Of a DNA stretch of 64,000 nt, positions 46,367-57,879 are shown piece after piece (position 1 is the stretch's first letter; each line of letters opens with the position of its first letter). Origin of the DNA: Hysterangium stoloniferum. Taxonomy: Eukaryota > Basidiomycota > Agaricomycetes > Hysterangiales > Hysterangiaceae. The DNA lies in NCBI GenBank assembly GCA_015178975.1, contig WHVD01000061.1, forward strand, positions 248,001 through 312,000, given 5' to 3'. The notes under the pieces were generated by a model. It worked only from the letters and a program-made list of their open reading frames with translations. It was not told the origin of the DNA and did not search any database. Position numbers and translations under genes: made by a program.

Positions 46367-47968
46367 TGTTATGACCTTGTTGCAACCCGATGGTCCCCGA
46401 TGATACTATTGTCTGTCTGCACTTCAAGTTACTGGCCAAAGTCATCATATTGGGAACCGTCGGTAAACCAACACTGACATATACCCTCATGGCGATCAAA
46501 CCCCATTTACACCCCTGTCAAGTTATGCTCGTACCATCTGGTTATGCTTTGATACATCCCCTTTTATTATGTTAGATCTGTTCTACTCTATGTTTCACAT
46601 ATGCCCATATATACTTGTAGCTCTTGGACTATTTCCTTTTCTCGTAATTCTGCTCTTGGTTAATCACAGCTTCTGATTGTATTGTAACCCTCCAGTTTCT
46701 AATCAAGTTTCTTTGTCACTAGCTGGACATTTCCACTCTTACCCTAGTTAGTATTTTGAGATGCCAATAATTAGTAACTAAGTCCTACTGTAATGTAGTT
46801 ACAAGTCAATCAGAATATCAATTCAGAACACTTGTATACCTCTCTCATAGTCCCGCTCTAAGTGTCCCACTCCCACCTTTGCTTGCACTCACTCACTCTC
46901 GGTCTCTGACCCTCTGACCCCTGTTAAGGGTACGTACACGGCAGGTTTCCAGAGAAACCCATGGGAAATCCGGTAGGACTTGGCTTCAGCTTATTGGCTG
47001 CACCCTCATGAGATTGTGTTGTCCAATTTCAAACAGGCAGATGGGAAACCCAGGGAATCTGGGCAGAGTTTGTGGGTCGAGGGATCATAGGTCAGAGGTC
47101 ATGGGTCGAGAGGTCAGGGAGTCGAGATAAATAAGTCAGAGGTTAAGCGATAGATGCATCGGAGCCCGTGGGCTCTGACTAGCGAGAGTGGTGTAATTCA
47201 GAGAGGAGTTTAGAGTGGAAAATGTACTAGATTACTGGGGAGAATCTAAGCTGATTTTCTGACTGGATTGTATGTACAACATCTGCCAGACTATATAGAC
47301 TGTGGAATGAATAACATACCAAATCCAGTAATAATGAAATGAAACTAGCAAAACATAAAACGGGATAAGTAAACACCACATTTGGTGTTAGGAATGGGAC
47401 AGAATGGAGTGGAGTCCGAATCATGACAAATCATAAACCATAACAGGAAAAGGAGTGGGAGCAGAGTCCGAATCGTGACAGGTCATTTGACTAAAACGGG
47501 AACAGGGCTCAGTTAGAGGGATGACGGGTTTTCCAAGTGGGGTCCAGTGACTGATGCATGGGACAGAGTCGGACATAGACAGGGATGGAGTCTGGCGGGT
47601 ATTCCAGTGACTGATACACGATGTAATGAAGTTGAACATGGACAAGTCTGATGTACGGAGTCCGGCAGGAATTCTGGTAAACTGACAATTGGTGTGTATA
47701 GGGCGTGGGTGCATATAGGGCATGGGTGCATATAAGTTAGTGCCCAGAGTCCAGCAGGAATTCTGGTCATAACAACCCCCAACTATCCTTCAGTTTCCGA
47801 TTGGTGACTTACCAAGAGGATTATTCAATAGAACTTAGTTTTCCATCTGCCCAAAATTTAAGGACACCCAATGGTAACATGCGAGGGTGCAGCACATAAG
47901 CTGAAGCCAAGTCCTTCCTATCACTCCCCATTGGTCTTCCAACATCAGTCAGTTTTCTGTTCTTAACA
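46367..47968 (+). mobile_element. Solo LTR G carrying a reversed LTR C
   Basis: TGTTATGACCTTG to GTTCTTAACA, flanked by TATTT on both sides (46362-46366 and 47969-47973), within the chromovirus. It is interrupted at 46922-47774 by LTR C. The shared LTR motif is at about 47882-47909. Confidence 0.88.
46922..47774 (-). mobile_element. Solo LTR C, minus strand
   Basis: TGTTAAGGGTACG to GGTCATAACA, 853 bp, with target duplication ACCCC on both sides (46917-46921 and 47775-47779). The shared LTR motif is at about 46977-47012 on the minus strand. Confidence 0.88.
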
Positions 47969-48085
47969 TATTTAGACATCACAGTCCCCCCTCACCTACC
48001 TTACTTGTAAGGAAGCCCTGTGGAACTTTACAAATCAATGCAGGACAGCATTTTAACAGCTCAAAGATGCTTTCATGTCAGTACC

Positions 48086-48729
48086 TGTGAGAGGTACTGT
48101 GAAATATACTCTGAAATATAGTCTGGACAAGCCCATACTATATTTCCATTATTAATTCTATTTCTCTCTATTTTATTATACTCATATATTTAGTTTGATG
48201 ACCTATGCATTCGGTACATTGACTCTTGTGGGCACATATGTGCCAGACCTATGTATTCTAGTGCCGGTAGTTAGAACTCAGACACTTTTTACCCCATAAC
48301 CACAACTTACCTAGACACCCACTTAGTGTCCTGTAAGTTGTGATTCAGGTATCGTCTCGACCATCACAGATGGGCTTTAACTATCAGTGCAATCAGAGTT
48401 TCAAACTATACTAGTCGAAACTTGAACCATTATCTCAATCCATGTGGACTATATCCACACAACTCTGTTTATTCGACTCTTTCATTATTTCCTCAAACGC
48501 TCGAGCAGTCACTTAGAATCGTGCTTCATAGTCAATTCTCTTCTATTCATTTTAGCTTTCTATTCTACTTAAGATAGCTAATTCTCTCAACCGTATTGAA
48601 CTAGATAGTCAATACGCATTTGGTCTGTATTAGACTTATGTAGATAGTCAATGCATCGTTGTGTCGTACCTAAATGGTTGTTGATATTCTTCATATATAG
48701 AACAGTTAGAACTTCCATCACTCTTCACA
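48086..48729 (+). mobile_element. Solo LTR J
   Basis: TGTGAGAGGTACTG to CACTCTTCACA, 644 bp. The target duplication is GTACC/GCACC (one mismatch). It separates two contiguous parts of the chromovirus RT/RNase H region and matches 22212-22873 inverted. Confidence 0.8.
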
Positions 48730-49318
48730 GCACCAGTACTTACACACTGACAACCAGACCACCCAATAATTGTTGAAACCAATGCATCTGATTATACACT
48801 ACCTGTGATTCTTTCCATTATTATACTTGATGGAGAAATCCACCCAGTTGCCTTCCTTTCTAGAACCTTTACCTCTACAGAGCTCAATTGTGATGTCCAT
48901 GATAAAGAACTCCTTGCCATTTTGAGGTGTTCAAGGCCTGGATTCATTACCTTGAAGGTTTGGGAATCCTGATTGACATTGTCGCTGACCACAAAAATTT
49001 AGAATACTTCACTACCAGGAAGCTTCTTACTTGTTGGCAAGCCCAATGGTCAGAATACCTCTCCCAATTCAACCTTATGAGTTGCTTTCAGTCTGGCTGC
49101 CTTGGCAGCAAACCGTACACTATGACTAGATGATGGGACATCTACCTTAAAGAAGGGACCAATCTTCACCTCTGACCAAATCACAACATTCCTTTGCACT
49201 ACCTCCTTAGTACTCCAAGGTGTGACCATTATGGATGTTACAAAGCTTCATCAAGACATCCTTTCAGACCTCCAAAATGACCCAATTACAAGTGTCCCTC
49301 TCAATAACCCTAACAACC

Positions 49319-49690
49319 TGTTGGCCCCCTGATGGACTCAAGATTCAAGTGGTTTTATTTGCCTTGTGTCAGGGCTCTGAATATTTTTCTTGTTTTTTTA
49401 TTTCTGTTAAATTTGTGTTTATTTTATTTTATTTTATTTTGTCACACATTGAACAACATGTGATACACATGTGCCAAAATATTAAGTTTAAACTTTATTT
49501 AGTTTTTTCTTTAGTATAAATACTTCAGGATGTACATAACTAGACTCCAGTTTCAATCTCTTAGGATTTCCACTAAACAGAAGTGTGATATTCTTAAGCC
49601 ATTAGAACCTCTCTTCTTTTATTCCTTACCCTTGTCTTATCTCTTGTTTCCTCTTTGTGTTTTGGTAGCCTTGTTAGTATTGTCCTAACA
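49319..49690 (+). mobile_element. Short LTR K
   Basis: TGTTGGCCCCCTGATGG to TATTGTCCTAACA, 372 bp, with a TATAAATA-like stretch (49514-49521). It lies within the chromovirus integrase region. I could not define a clean target duplication. A related fragment lies at 21640-21710. Confidence 0.55.
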
Positions 49691-49780
49691 CCTTGATGGC
49701 AGAATCTATGTCCCTTACTCCAGAACACTTCATTTGCATGTCCTTCAGCATCTTCATGGCCTGACATGAATCAGATTTTA

Positions 49781-51495
49781 TGTAATCCCGTCGTCAATTG
49801 GGATCACTGGCAGTCACACAAGTTGACAGGACCACAGTGTATTGTCCAGAGCAGAACAAGATACAGGCAAGTGCAGCGTACGGTAAGATCTAAGGTCCTG
49901 AAAACTTCCCGGCTACTTATACCGTACAACACGGTGATTATGTAATCACATAAAACTAAAGGGTCCGTGCGTAAGACTGGGGGCACCAGGATTACACCCC
50001 TCCCCACACAAAAACTAACCCACCACCCCAGATTCAACCCTGCTGGACCTCCTCTGTTAATGCGGAGCTTCAGGCGGCGGCCGACCAAAAAAACACACGG
50101 CAGTGACGGAAATTGACAAGGCAATTAAAGGTGAGGTAACATACTACAAATAAAAACAATTCACGGTCACATTGGCACTAGTTGGGCACGTCCGAGTCTG
50201 TGTCGTCGTCCCGGTAATATGTGGGGGAGCAGTTATCGGCATCCAGCAAAACAGCGCCCGCATGTTCTGTTTTGACGATAGGCATTCCAGGGGCAACAAA
50301 ATCGGGGCCAGGGGATACACCTTGGGTGGGATCTCCCGGGCAGGTGTGACTGACATGTGCAGTCCAACCCACTTCGGTGGGGGCCTTCCGGCACCTCCAG
50401 CACCCTCCAACTGCCGACAGGTGTTCGCGGTCAGCAACACTCAGCAAACTGCGATGAGGGGGTATGATACTGGTGGTGGTTGATAAGGCACGAGTCGGAT
50501 TAAGTCTATTGGTTGAACGGGTAGCAGCAGGGATCTCTATGACCAGGCTCTCCCACTGCATGGACATGAGGGCAACAAGATTGTCGAAGGTGATGTTCTC
50601 GAGGTCGAAATCAGGGATGGCCATGATGCGAAGGAGGAGCATGGGATGGGAATGGAAAAGAAGCTGGTACTTGTAAATGTTGCTGGTGATAATAGTGGGT
50701 CCTAATGCATTGCGAGCATCTGCAAGAGTGGCTGCATATTCCAAAAACGGCTGCTGATTTTGAGCGCACAAGAAAAATGTGCAGAGGGCGACCATTTTGT
50801 AGCCCTTGGGCATGAAGCGGCTGCGGATATGCTTCTCGAAGCTCTCCCATGATGTTAGCTTCAAAAAGTCCACACGACCAGCATTCCACCAGGCGGCCAT
50901 CGTCAACTCTTGCATGTTGGAGCCTGCAAGTCGGATCTTGGTCTCAATAGACAGGTCTGGGGCCTTGTCTGTTTTTGTCGAGGCATATATCGCAAACCCA
51001 TCCTCACAATGGCCAAGCCAGGCTTCAATAGCAGTTGGTGTGAGAGGGCCAGCGAATGGAGTGATAATTTTCGATGCCATCGTTGATGTGTCACAGTCGT
51101 CGTTGTCGTCTAATTGGGGAAGTGTGGGTGCCAACCTGGGCTGATGTCTCGTAGGAAGGGACAAGGGAGTGTGAAGTGCTAGGGAATGCGAACGGGCAGT
51201 CTGGCGGGTGAACTGAGGTACAGTGGTGTCATCCAGAATGAGAGAAATCGTAAGAAATGGCCAGTGTCAAAAAAAAACGTGTAATCCCATCGTCAATTGG
51301 GATCACTGGCGGTCACACAAGTTGACAGGACCACAGTGTATTGTCCAGAGCAGAACAAGATACAGGCAAGTGCAGCGTACGGTAAGATCTAAGGTCCTGA
51401 AAACTTCCCGGCTACTTATACCGTACAACACGGTGATTATGTAATCACGTAAAACTAAAGGGTCCGTGCATAAGACTGGGGGCACCAGGATTACA
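49781..51495 (-). mobile_element. Young gag-only LTR retrotransposon (TR-GAG-like), looks whole
   Basis: Two 216-bp LTRs (49781-49996 and 51280-51495) differ at four sites by eye, all transitions. They have TGTAATCC...GGATTACA ends and the target duplication TTTTA on both sides. On the minus strand a purine-rich TGTGGGGAGGGG precedes the 3' LTR. The only gene is gag; there is no pol. This layout fits terminal-repeat elements with a GAG domain (TR-GAG), which rely on a partner's pol. At 1.7 kb it is the most recent insertion in its nest. Confidence 0.9.
50178..51164 (-). mobile_element. Gag of the gag-only LTR element
   Basis: A 328-residue open frame. MASKIITPFAGPLTPTAIEA starts the Gag-like region, LTMAAWWNAGRVDFLKLTSW and RFMPKGYKMVALCTFFL mark its capsid-like part, and CWRCRKAPTEVGWTAHVSHT followed by C forms an unusual zinc-knuckle-like motif with a longer middle loop than the standard CX2CX4HX4C. 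It ends in an acidic YYRDDDTDSDVPN. The gag-like frame at 21757-22260 is a diverged relative. Confidence 0.8.
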
Positions 51496-51720
51496 TTTTA
51501 CTCAATAAAGTCAAATAAACAATTGAAGAATATTCAACAATATCGAATACAGATGCCTCATTTGATGAAGTATTAATTTGTCCTATTGATAAAGCATGAG
51601 GCAAATATAGGACACAGAGGCTCATGAATAATTAAGTTGAAGAAGGTCTCAGAAAAGTTCAATGATTATATAATACAGTTAATAATAATTATGGTACAGA
51701 TTTTCTGACTGACTTGCCTT

Positions 51721-52213
51721 TGTGAGGTATCAGCTTTATCTCATAAAGTTCTCTTAATTTTCTCTGAATTATTTAATATTTTCTCGAATTTATTGTATTT
51801 TTATTATATTCTATTGTGAAATATAAGGCTTAGTTCCTTTTAACTTTGCATAATAATAGCATATATGAGCTCATATTATGCTATTATATCTTAGTTAATT
51901 TATTATAATTTTTAACTAATTATTTATATTTTATTTACTTAGTTATTGCCTTTCGGCACATTGCCTGCTCCAATGTGTGCTTTTTTGGAGTCACGTGACC
52001 TATTAGATAAGCCTCCAGTGTCGGGATATCACACAAGTCATGGATGTGACTACTCAAGTCATTATTTGATTCCGCTGACTCATCAATTGCTTCCGTCCTG
52101 GGACTGCAGCCTTGAACCTTCATGTTCAAGCCAAAGGTTGGAACCCTTGTTTCAGAGAGGGGAATCACATGGTAAATAAAGGGTAAAAAATAAGTAGAAT
52201 ATGAGATCATTAT
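51721..52213 (+). mobile_element. LTR A-related fragment, 3'-truncated
   Basis: TGTGAGGTATCAGC matches the LTR A start (TGTGATGTATCAGC), and similarity continues for about 490 bp up to AGAATATGAGATCATTATGA. The 24-bp array and the downstream two-thirds are missing. It is more diverged than the other A LTRs, so it is an older relative. Confidence 0.75.
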
Positions 52214-53064
52214 GACTCAAAGACTAGTTGAAGAATAGTCAAAGAATAGTCAAGTCAGAAATCTGATCAGAATGTTGAAGAAAAGTCACAAAGAAATATT
52301 AAATTGAATATTATCAGAATTTGAGCTTGTATGTTCGTGACATGACCATCCAATCTCTGGCCACTATAGATCCAACAATAGTATCATCCATCAAAAATAC
52401 ACCTGGCCAGCTCTCCGCACACTTGTAAAAAGCTATTGCAAGTCTTGCACCACTTGTATACAATACAAAGCCCAGAGACACAAACCCTATGGTTTATTAA
52501 AGCAACTCCCCATCCCAGAGCTCCCATGGAACTCAATTTCCATGGATTTCATTGAGCACCTTCCTGCCTCACGGTCCTCCACCTCCATCTTATGTAGTTG
52601 TTGTTGACAGATTCACCAAACAGAGTATTTTTATACCTACACATGATACAATTACCCTCAAGCACTTGCAAAACTATTTGTTATCCATGTTTTCTCGAAA
52701 CATAGCATTCCAACACATGTCACTTCAGTTGGAGGTCTGAATTTGTCTCCCGCTTCTTCAGGTCACTTGGTACTGCCCTTGATATGAAACTACAGTTCAC
52801 TTTGGGACACCATCCAGAAGGCGATAGACTGAGTCAATCAAACATTGGAGCAATATCTTCATATCTATTGCAACTACCAATAGGACAATTGGTTGGACCT
52901 CCTGCCTCTCACTGAATTTGCCTATAGAGGATGTTTGTAATTGCAATAATATCAGATGTTTTTCATTCTGTGGCTTTCTTTATTAAGTGAAACCACCTAT
53001 ATATTCTTGGTATGTTGAATCAAGTAGAAATCTGTTCAGATTGACAGACCCTTTCCAATGTAAT

Positions 53065-53939
53065 TGTTATGACTGGAAATCCCACCACACTCCAGGCACT
53101 AACTTATATGCACCCACAGCCTATACACCAGTTATCAGTTTACTAGAATACCTGCCAGACTCTGGATGTCAGACCTGTCCATGCTCGACCTTCATCACTT
53201 CATGTATCAGTCACTGGAATACCTGCTGGAACCCACTCCTGTCTATCTCCAACCCTGTCCCACACACCAGTCACTGGACCCCACTCGGAAAACCTGACAG
53301 CTCTCTAACTGAGCCCCATTCCCATTATGGTTAAATGACCTGTCACATTTCAGACTCCACTCCCACCCTGTTCCTGTTATGGTCTAATAACCTGTCATAA
53401 TTCAGACTCCACTCTGCTCCATTCTGTTCCTAACACCACATTTGGTGTTTACTTATCTTGTTTCATGTTTGCTAGTTTATATTTCATTATTACTGGATTT
53501 GGTATGTTATACATTCCACAGTCTATATAGTCTGGCAGATGTTGTACATACAATCCAGTCAGAAAATCAGCTTAGATTCTCCCCAGTAATCCCAGTACAT
53601 TTTCCACTCTAATCTCCTCTTTGAAACACACCACTCTTTACCTTGTCAGAGCCCACAGGCTCCGACCCATCTATCACTCGACCTCTGACCTATCTATCTC
53701 GACCCCTGACTCATCTCTGCCTGACCCTTCAACCTCTGCAGAATTCCCACAGTCGACCCTCTGACCTTACAACCCACCAACTACTCCTGGACTCCCCGGG
53801 ATTCCCATCCACCATCTGAAATTGGATGACACGATCTTACAAGGGTGCAGCCTACATATAAGCTGAAGCCAAGTCCTACTGGCTTTCCCATGGGTTTCTC
53901 TGGAAACCCTCCAATAAGCTCCATGTATGACTCTTAACA
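53065..53939 (+). mobile_element. Solo LTR C
   Basis: TGTTATGACTGG to GACTCTTAACA, 875 bp, with the perfect duplication GTAAT (53060-53064 and 53940-53944). It has the TATA-like TCTATATAGTCTGG (about 53522-53535). The shared motif (about 53846-53880) carries a small insertion in its middle. Confidence 0.88.
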
Positions 53940-53944
53940 GTAAT

Positions 53945-54220
53945 ACATACATATGTATTCAGAGATATCAATGACATACACATGCATGAAATGGACCATT
54001 TAAAAGGATATGCTTTTTAAAAGTCTTGATGTTTTAATCTACTAAACTCTTTCATAATCTGTTCAGCTCCTGAAAGATGATTTGTTTTATATACAAATAA
54101 GTTTTAAACATTCCCAAAGTTTGAAAACCCAAATTATGTTTGAATCACATCCCAGATGTTTAAATGACCTTTAGAGTATATTAATATTTGATATATTTAA
54201 TAGTTTTCAGATATCCTCCA
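53945..54220. other. AT-rich segment before the chromodomain, possibly MITE-related
   Basis: About 275 bp without clear coding sequence that ends ATATCCTCC, like the right end of the MITE-like element at 45134-45735. It also has a faintly similar AATTTGGGTT/CTTTGGGA stretch on the minus strand. A left inverted end was not found. It could equally be decayed integrase sequence. Confidence 0.25.
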
Positions 54221-54440
54221 TTGATGGGAAGCCCAAATTCGAAATTGAAACTATTCTAGACTCAAATTTGATCACAGGCAATGTGCTTGCATGTTACTCT
54301 ACCTAGTTAAGTGGTCTGGCCATGAAGGTACAGATGAAGAAACATCCTGGATCCTAGCTATTGAACTTGGAAACACATCTGACATTGTTCTAGGTTTTCA
54401 CACTGCAAATCTGGGCAAGCTGGGACCTCTGTCAACCATC
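54221..54440 (+). mobile_element. Chromodomain of the Ty3/gypsy fossil
   Basis: KFEIETILDSNL, then YLVKWSGHEGTDEETSWILA and ELGNTSDIVLGFH, match the three-strand/one-helix chromodomain at the C-terminus of chromovirus integrases. That module steers integration to marked chromatin. An aromatic residue is seen at the W of YLVKW. This identifies the fossil's clade. Confidence 0.85.
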
Positions 54441-54538
54441 TAACAACCATTACTGGCCTTCAGACTCTTCCATGGACTCACTTCATGACTCCCTGTCACC
54501 CTATGTCTCTTTTCATTTTCTAGCTTTTTGTAAGGTTG

Positions 54539-55028
54539 TCATCAATCAGCCTCACTGGGTGCCTGCAGGTTGCACAAGTTGGGAGGACCACACTATATTG
54601 TTGGGAACAAAACAGATACGACAGAGTACAGGACAAAAAGGCAGCTCTCTAATATAGTTACATAAAGGTCTGCTGTAGTATACCTGGGGTGCCAGGCTTA
54701 CACTCCTCCCCAAACAAAAACTTTCCCACAACTTCAAATTACCTCACAAAAAGTCGAGTTTATCTTTGGCAAAAATGGCATTCAAGTTAGGCAGAATCTG
54801 TGATGGGCCCACATCCTAGGATTCCCAGCAGTGATGGAAGTTTGAGGTGGCCTGGGTGTGAAATAAAAAATGAAGTTAAAACAAATTTAGGGAGAATATT
54901 AGGGATAATGGTTAATAGTCAGAATCAGTGTCATCATCCTAATACATCCTGTCTGGTTGGTCTTTTCCATTACTGTCAGTAAGGGTGAAACCAGTAATCT
55001 CCTTTTTGACAGGGACAAAGTTGTGACC
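54539..55028 (-). mobile_element. Old gag-only element, 3' end with LTR
   Basis: 54539-54702 is a diverged copy of the 216-bp LTR of the young gag-only element (TGTAAGGTTGTC to CAGGCTTACA; shared CTCACTGGGTGCC and GGACCACACTATATTG). 54703-55028 corresponds to the sequence next to that LTR, including the DDDTDSD end of Gag read on the minus strand. It is probably the displaced end of the old element at 21600-23051. Confidence 0.65.
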
Positions 55029-55223
55029 TGTTAAGAACAGAAAACTGACTAATGTCAGTTGGCCGATGGGGACCGATTGGAAGGACTTGGCTTCAGCTTA
55101 TGTGCTGCACCCTCACAAGTTACCATCAGGTGTCCTTAATTTCGGGCAGGTGAAACTAGTCCTATCGAATTCCTCATGGTGAATTACCGATCGGAACTGA
55201 AGGATAAATCAAGTGTTGGACTG
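55029..55223 (-). mobile_element. LTR G, 3' part, minus strand
   Basis: TGTTAAGAACAG and 195 bp of G sequence including the shared motif (about 55086-55115). It stops at GACTG next to an LTR B. It matches what is missing from the LTR G that begins at 23052. Confidence 0.75.
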
Positions 55224-55863
55224 TGTGAAGAGTCAATAGATTCTGACCACTTGATATATGAAGAATAGTGTTTATTCAACTACTATTAGTAAGTATTGAC
55301 TGTTCAGTACAATACAGTAGGTTACTGGACTGATAGTACTAGTAGAGAGATGCACTACATGTCACAAGAGCAACTGTATAGTTGCTCGTGACGACTAGAA
55401 CAAGAGAATAGAAGAGTTGACCTTTACGGTACAACTTGTAGCTAGAAGTAAGAGAGATAATCAGCGAAAGACTGAATATCTAGGGTAGAGAGATAGCAGC
55501 ACGAGTCGACTATAGTGTCGACAAGTGCAAAGACTTGAGAGTGGGACTCGACCTTCGCGGTTCAAGTCCAAAGACTATTAGTATGCGAGAAAACACTACC
55601 TTTATAGGTAGCTGAGATGCTACCCTTGACACCTCTTGCTATTCGATGTCTGGGTTGTTATGAGGTGGTGTCTGCTGGGTAAAAAGTGTCTTCTCTTCTG
55701 GTGCCGAGTGTGCCCACAGGTATACACAAAGTTTCTAACTAAGAAATAAAGGTATGCTCAAAAGGTATAAGGAATTAAAGAAAGGAAACAATACTAGATA
55801 ATAATGTACTATAATATGTCTAATATTTAACAGCCTGATCATGATATATGCATACCCTTCACA
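55224..55863 (-). repeat. LTR B, minus strand, 3' LTR of element B
   Basis: Reverse copy of 35747-36386. On the minus strand it is preceded by ACTGGGGGGCAC, a typical polypurine tract, so it is a 3' LTR with internal sequence upstream. It is followed by CAGTC, the same 5 bp that precede the 5' LTR at 35747. Confidence 0.85.
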
Positions 55864-57879
55864 GTGCCCCCCAGTTCAAAGCCAAGGTGCTGAAGAGCAT
55901 TTGGGATGCCACCCCAAGCTTCCTGTGAGGATCCCCCAAGGTCCAAAATGAAGTTTCCCCACCATTCCCATTTCACTCTGAAGGATTTGGCTATTCTCAC
56001 CCGAGCTAAATTACTAGAGTCCCTGTGCAAGGAGTCAGCCCAGCGTCTGTAGGCCTTCTCTCTGCAGTGAATGACTGCATGGACACTAACCAATGGAGCG
56101 GAAATCCACACGAGAAGAGGAGCATTAGGAAGGGGAGATGAAGACGCGGGTAACCAGGCAGGAACATGTGGCTGCATAGTGGTCTCTGTGTGAGGTGTCA
56201 GGGTGAGGGCCTTGAGTAAATCTACAAGGCCAGTGATAGAGAGAACACTCGCTGAGTCTGGGGGCAGACAGTGTGGTTCCACTATGATGTGCCAGAACAT
56301 AGAGAGTTTAATCTCCTGAGCTGCTTGGGCAAATTTCTCCCCCTCCGCAGGATCCTCGAAGGAGAGATAGAAGTCCTCCATAATATCAGACGATGGAGCA
56401 AGACCACAACAACCCTTAAGGCTCCCTTGAAGGAGCGGTTGCTGGAGTACTGGCACCAGCTGTGATAGCACCCTTCCGATGGGAAACTGTTCAGAAGGGT
56501 AGTTGACAGCTACTCGCGTCCAAAAAGTGGTGCAGATGGGCTCGGTTGGGGGAAGTGAGTTGTCAGGGATGGGAATAGGGGATCGCTCTGGGAGAGGGGT
56601 GGTAGCCTTCTGTATCTCCTGTGCCTTTCCACTCGTCAGGGGAATGATGACATCCAGTGTAAGAGGGTCCAAGTCGATGTCCATTCGCTTCTGTGGATGG
56701 TCGTGGATAGGACTACCTAGGGACATGCAATATAAATATGGAGAGTCGGGAGGGATAGCCGGTGACGGCGGAAGTGGGGTAGGTACCGGTATAGCCTTGG
56801 GGGAAGGGGGTAGACAAGGCACTAGAATCGGGGCCGAGGGAGTGTGTGCTGGGTGGAGGATGGGAGGGGGCCTCAAAGTTGGCAAAGGGTGTGGGACTGG
56901 AGTCGGGGAAGGTTTGCATTCCTGTGACAGTTGACTAGGGTGACGACCCCTCCATACTTTGGATGACGGTTTCTGTGTTTGTCACTGATTAGGGTCACTG
57001 GTCATGAAGTGAACTTTTGAGGGGAGGAGGAACCCTTCATGACAATCCTCTCCCAGATATCGAATGCTATACACATCATTCCTATCCTCATCTTCCTCCT
57101 CATCCTCATCTGAGGAAAAATCGATTGGTCCCCTACGATATCCTTTTTCTCGTTGGGGCAGTGCTTGACCGTCCCCTTGAGTAAGGGTTATCCATCGCAG
57201 CTTAATATGCTGAAGCAATTCCCAGTCATAGAAGATGGTGCCCTCCTTTTCCTTCCAGCTCTTGGTTCCCGTCATTCTAATGCAAGGCGTCCCACCCTTG
57301 CTATCATCTGTCTCTGTGAAGTCAGCCCATTTCTGTCCCAGGGGAGGAAGGATCGGCGCGGAGGTTCTGTCTCCAAATCATACTCAGTCCTCACGCTGCT
57401 GTCGCTTGGAGGGGACTCCCTCTCTTGCTCCCTTTGCCTCCTTCCGATTCCTATACTCAGTGCATCTTTCCCTTTTGTGGGTGAGCCACCTTGCATTATG
57501 TTCTTCTATAAATGTTTCCTGCCACCACATTGTAGCAGTGACTTCCTCTGATGACAGTCTGAAGGAGTGCCCTAACAGCTTACTCCAGTCAGTACTGCTG
57601 TCTCCCCCCGGCTCAGCACCAAAGGGAAAGGTCAGCAGGGGAGTTGGTCCTAGGGTACCCCAACTGCTCTCGACATTGTCTGTACGAGGCATGTGGGTAA
57701 TGAACGCCCCACCAGTCGTGGACATACTAGCTACTGGGGCCCGCGGGACCTTTTTGAACTTAGGGAGGACTTGCTTGTTTTGTTGGAATGGGAGCATCAT
57801 AGCATGGCAAGGTGGTGGAGTTGAAAGTGGGGGAAGAACTGCAGATAGGTGAAGGACGTGGTATGAAAGATAAAGAAAA
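55864..57879 (-). mobile_element. Element B 3' internal region with accessory frames
   Basis: Several open stretches lie before the 3' LTR. The largest (to 56885) has a Pro-rich N-terminus, then PICTTFWTRVAVNYPSEQFP, DIMEDFYLSFEDPAEGEKFA and AVIHCREKAYRRWADSLHRD. Upstream is an acidic piece (SDEDEEEDEDRND) and another frame with MWWQETFIEEHNARWLTHKR. None matches a family I know; no membrane anchor or signal peptide is obvious. Like element A, element B carries extra coding capacity after integrase, but longer (about 2 kb). About three breaks are visible. Confidence 0.6.

Larger units (their letters stand above)
49762..52342 (+). mobile_element. LTR I copy carrying two inserts
   Basis: Starts TGACATGAATCAGATTTTA at 49762 and ends TTCGTGACA at 52342. 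The target duplication is TGGCC/TGACC (one mismatch). It is interrupted by the gag-only element (49781-51495) and an LTR A-like fragment (51721-52213). It matches 20816-21306. Confidence 0.75.
44606..54528 (+). mobile_element. Chromodomain-bearing Ty3/gypsy fossil (chromovirus), pol region with many insertions
   Basis: Visible own segments are RT (44606-45133 and 45736-45892, with LAPHRTYDLKIDLEDSADPP and [16 protein letters not shown]), RT thumb (46236-46366, VKDIQSFLGFTNFYHHFIYN), RNase H (47969-48085 and 48730-49140, HPVAFLSRTFTSTELNCDVH), integrase (49141-53064, interrupted; CKSCTTCIQYKAQRHKPYG, ISMDFIEHLP) and a chromodomain (54221-54440). This order is that of Tf1/sushi-type chromoviruses. 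It is an old fossil, heavily broken and hit by at least six later insertions. Gag, protease and recognisable own LTRs are not seen. Confidence 0.85.

Noticed and set aside
49319-49690. LTR K as part of the chromovirus's own LTRs
   Set aside because: It lies in the middle of integrase sequence and interrupts it, so it is a separate insertion.
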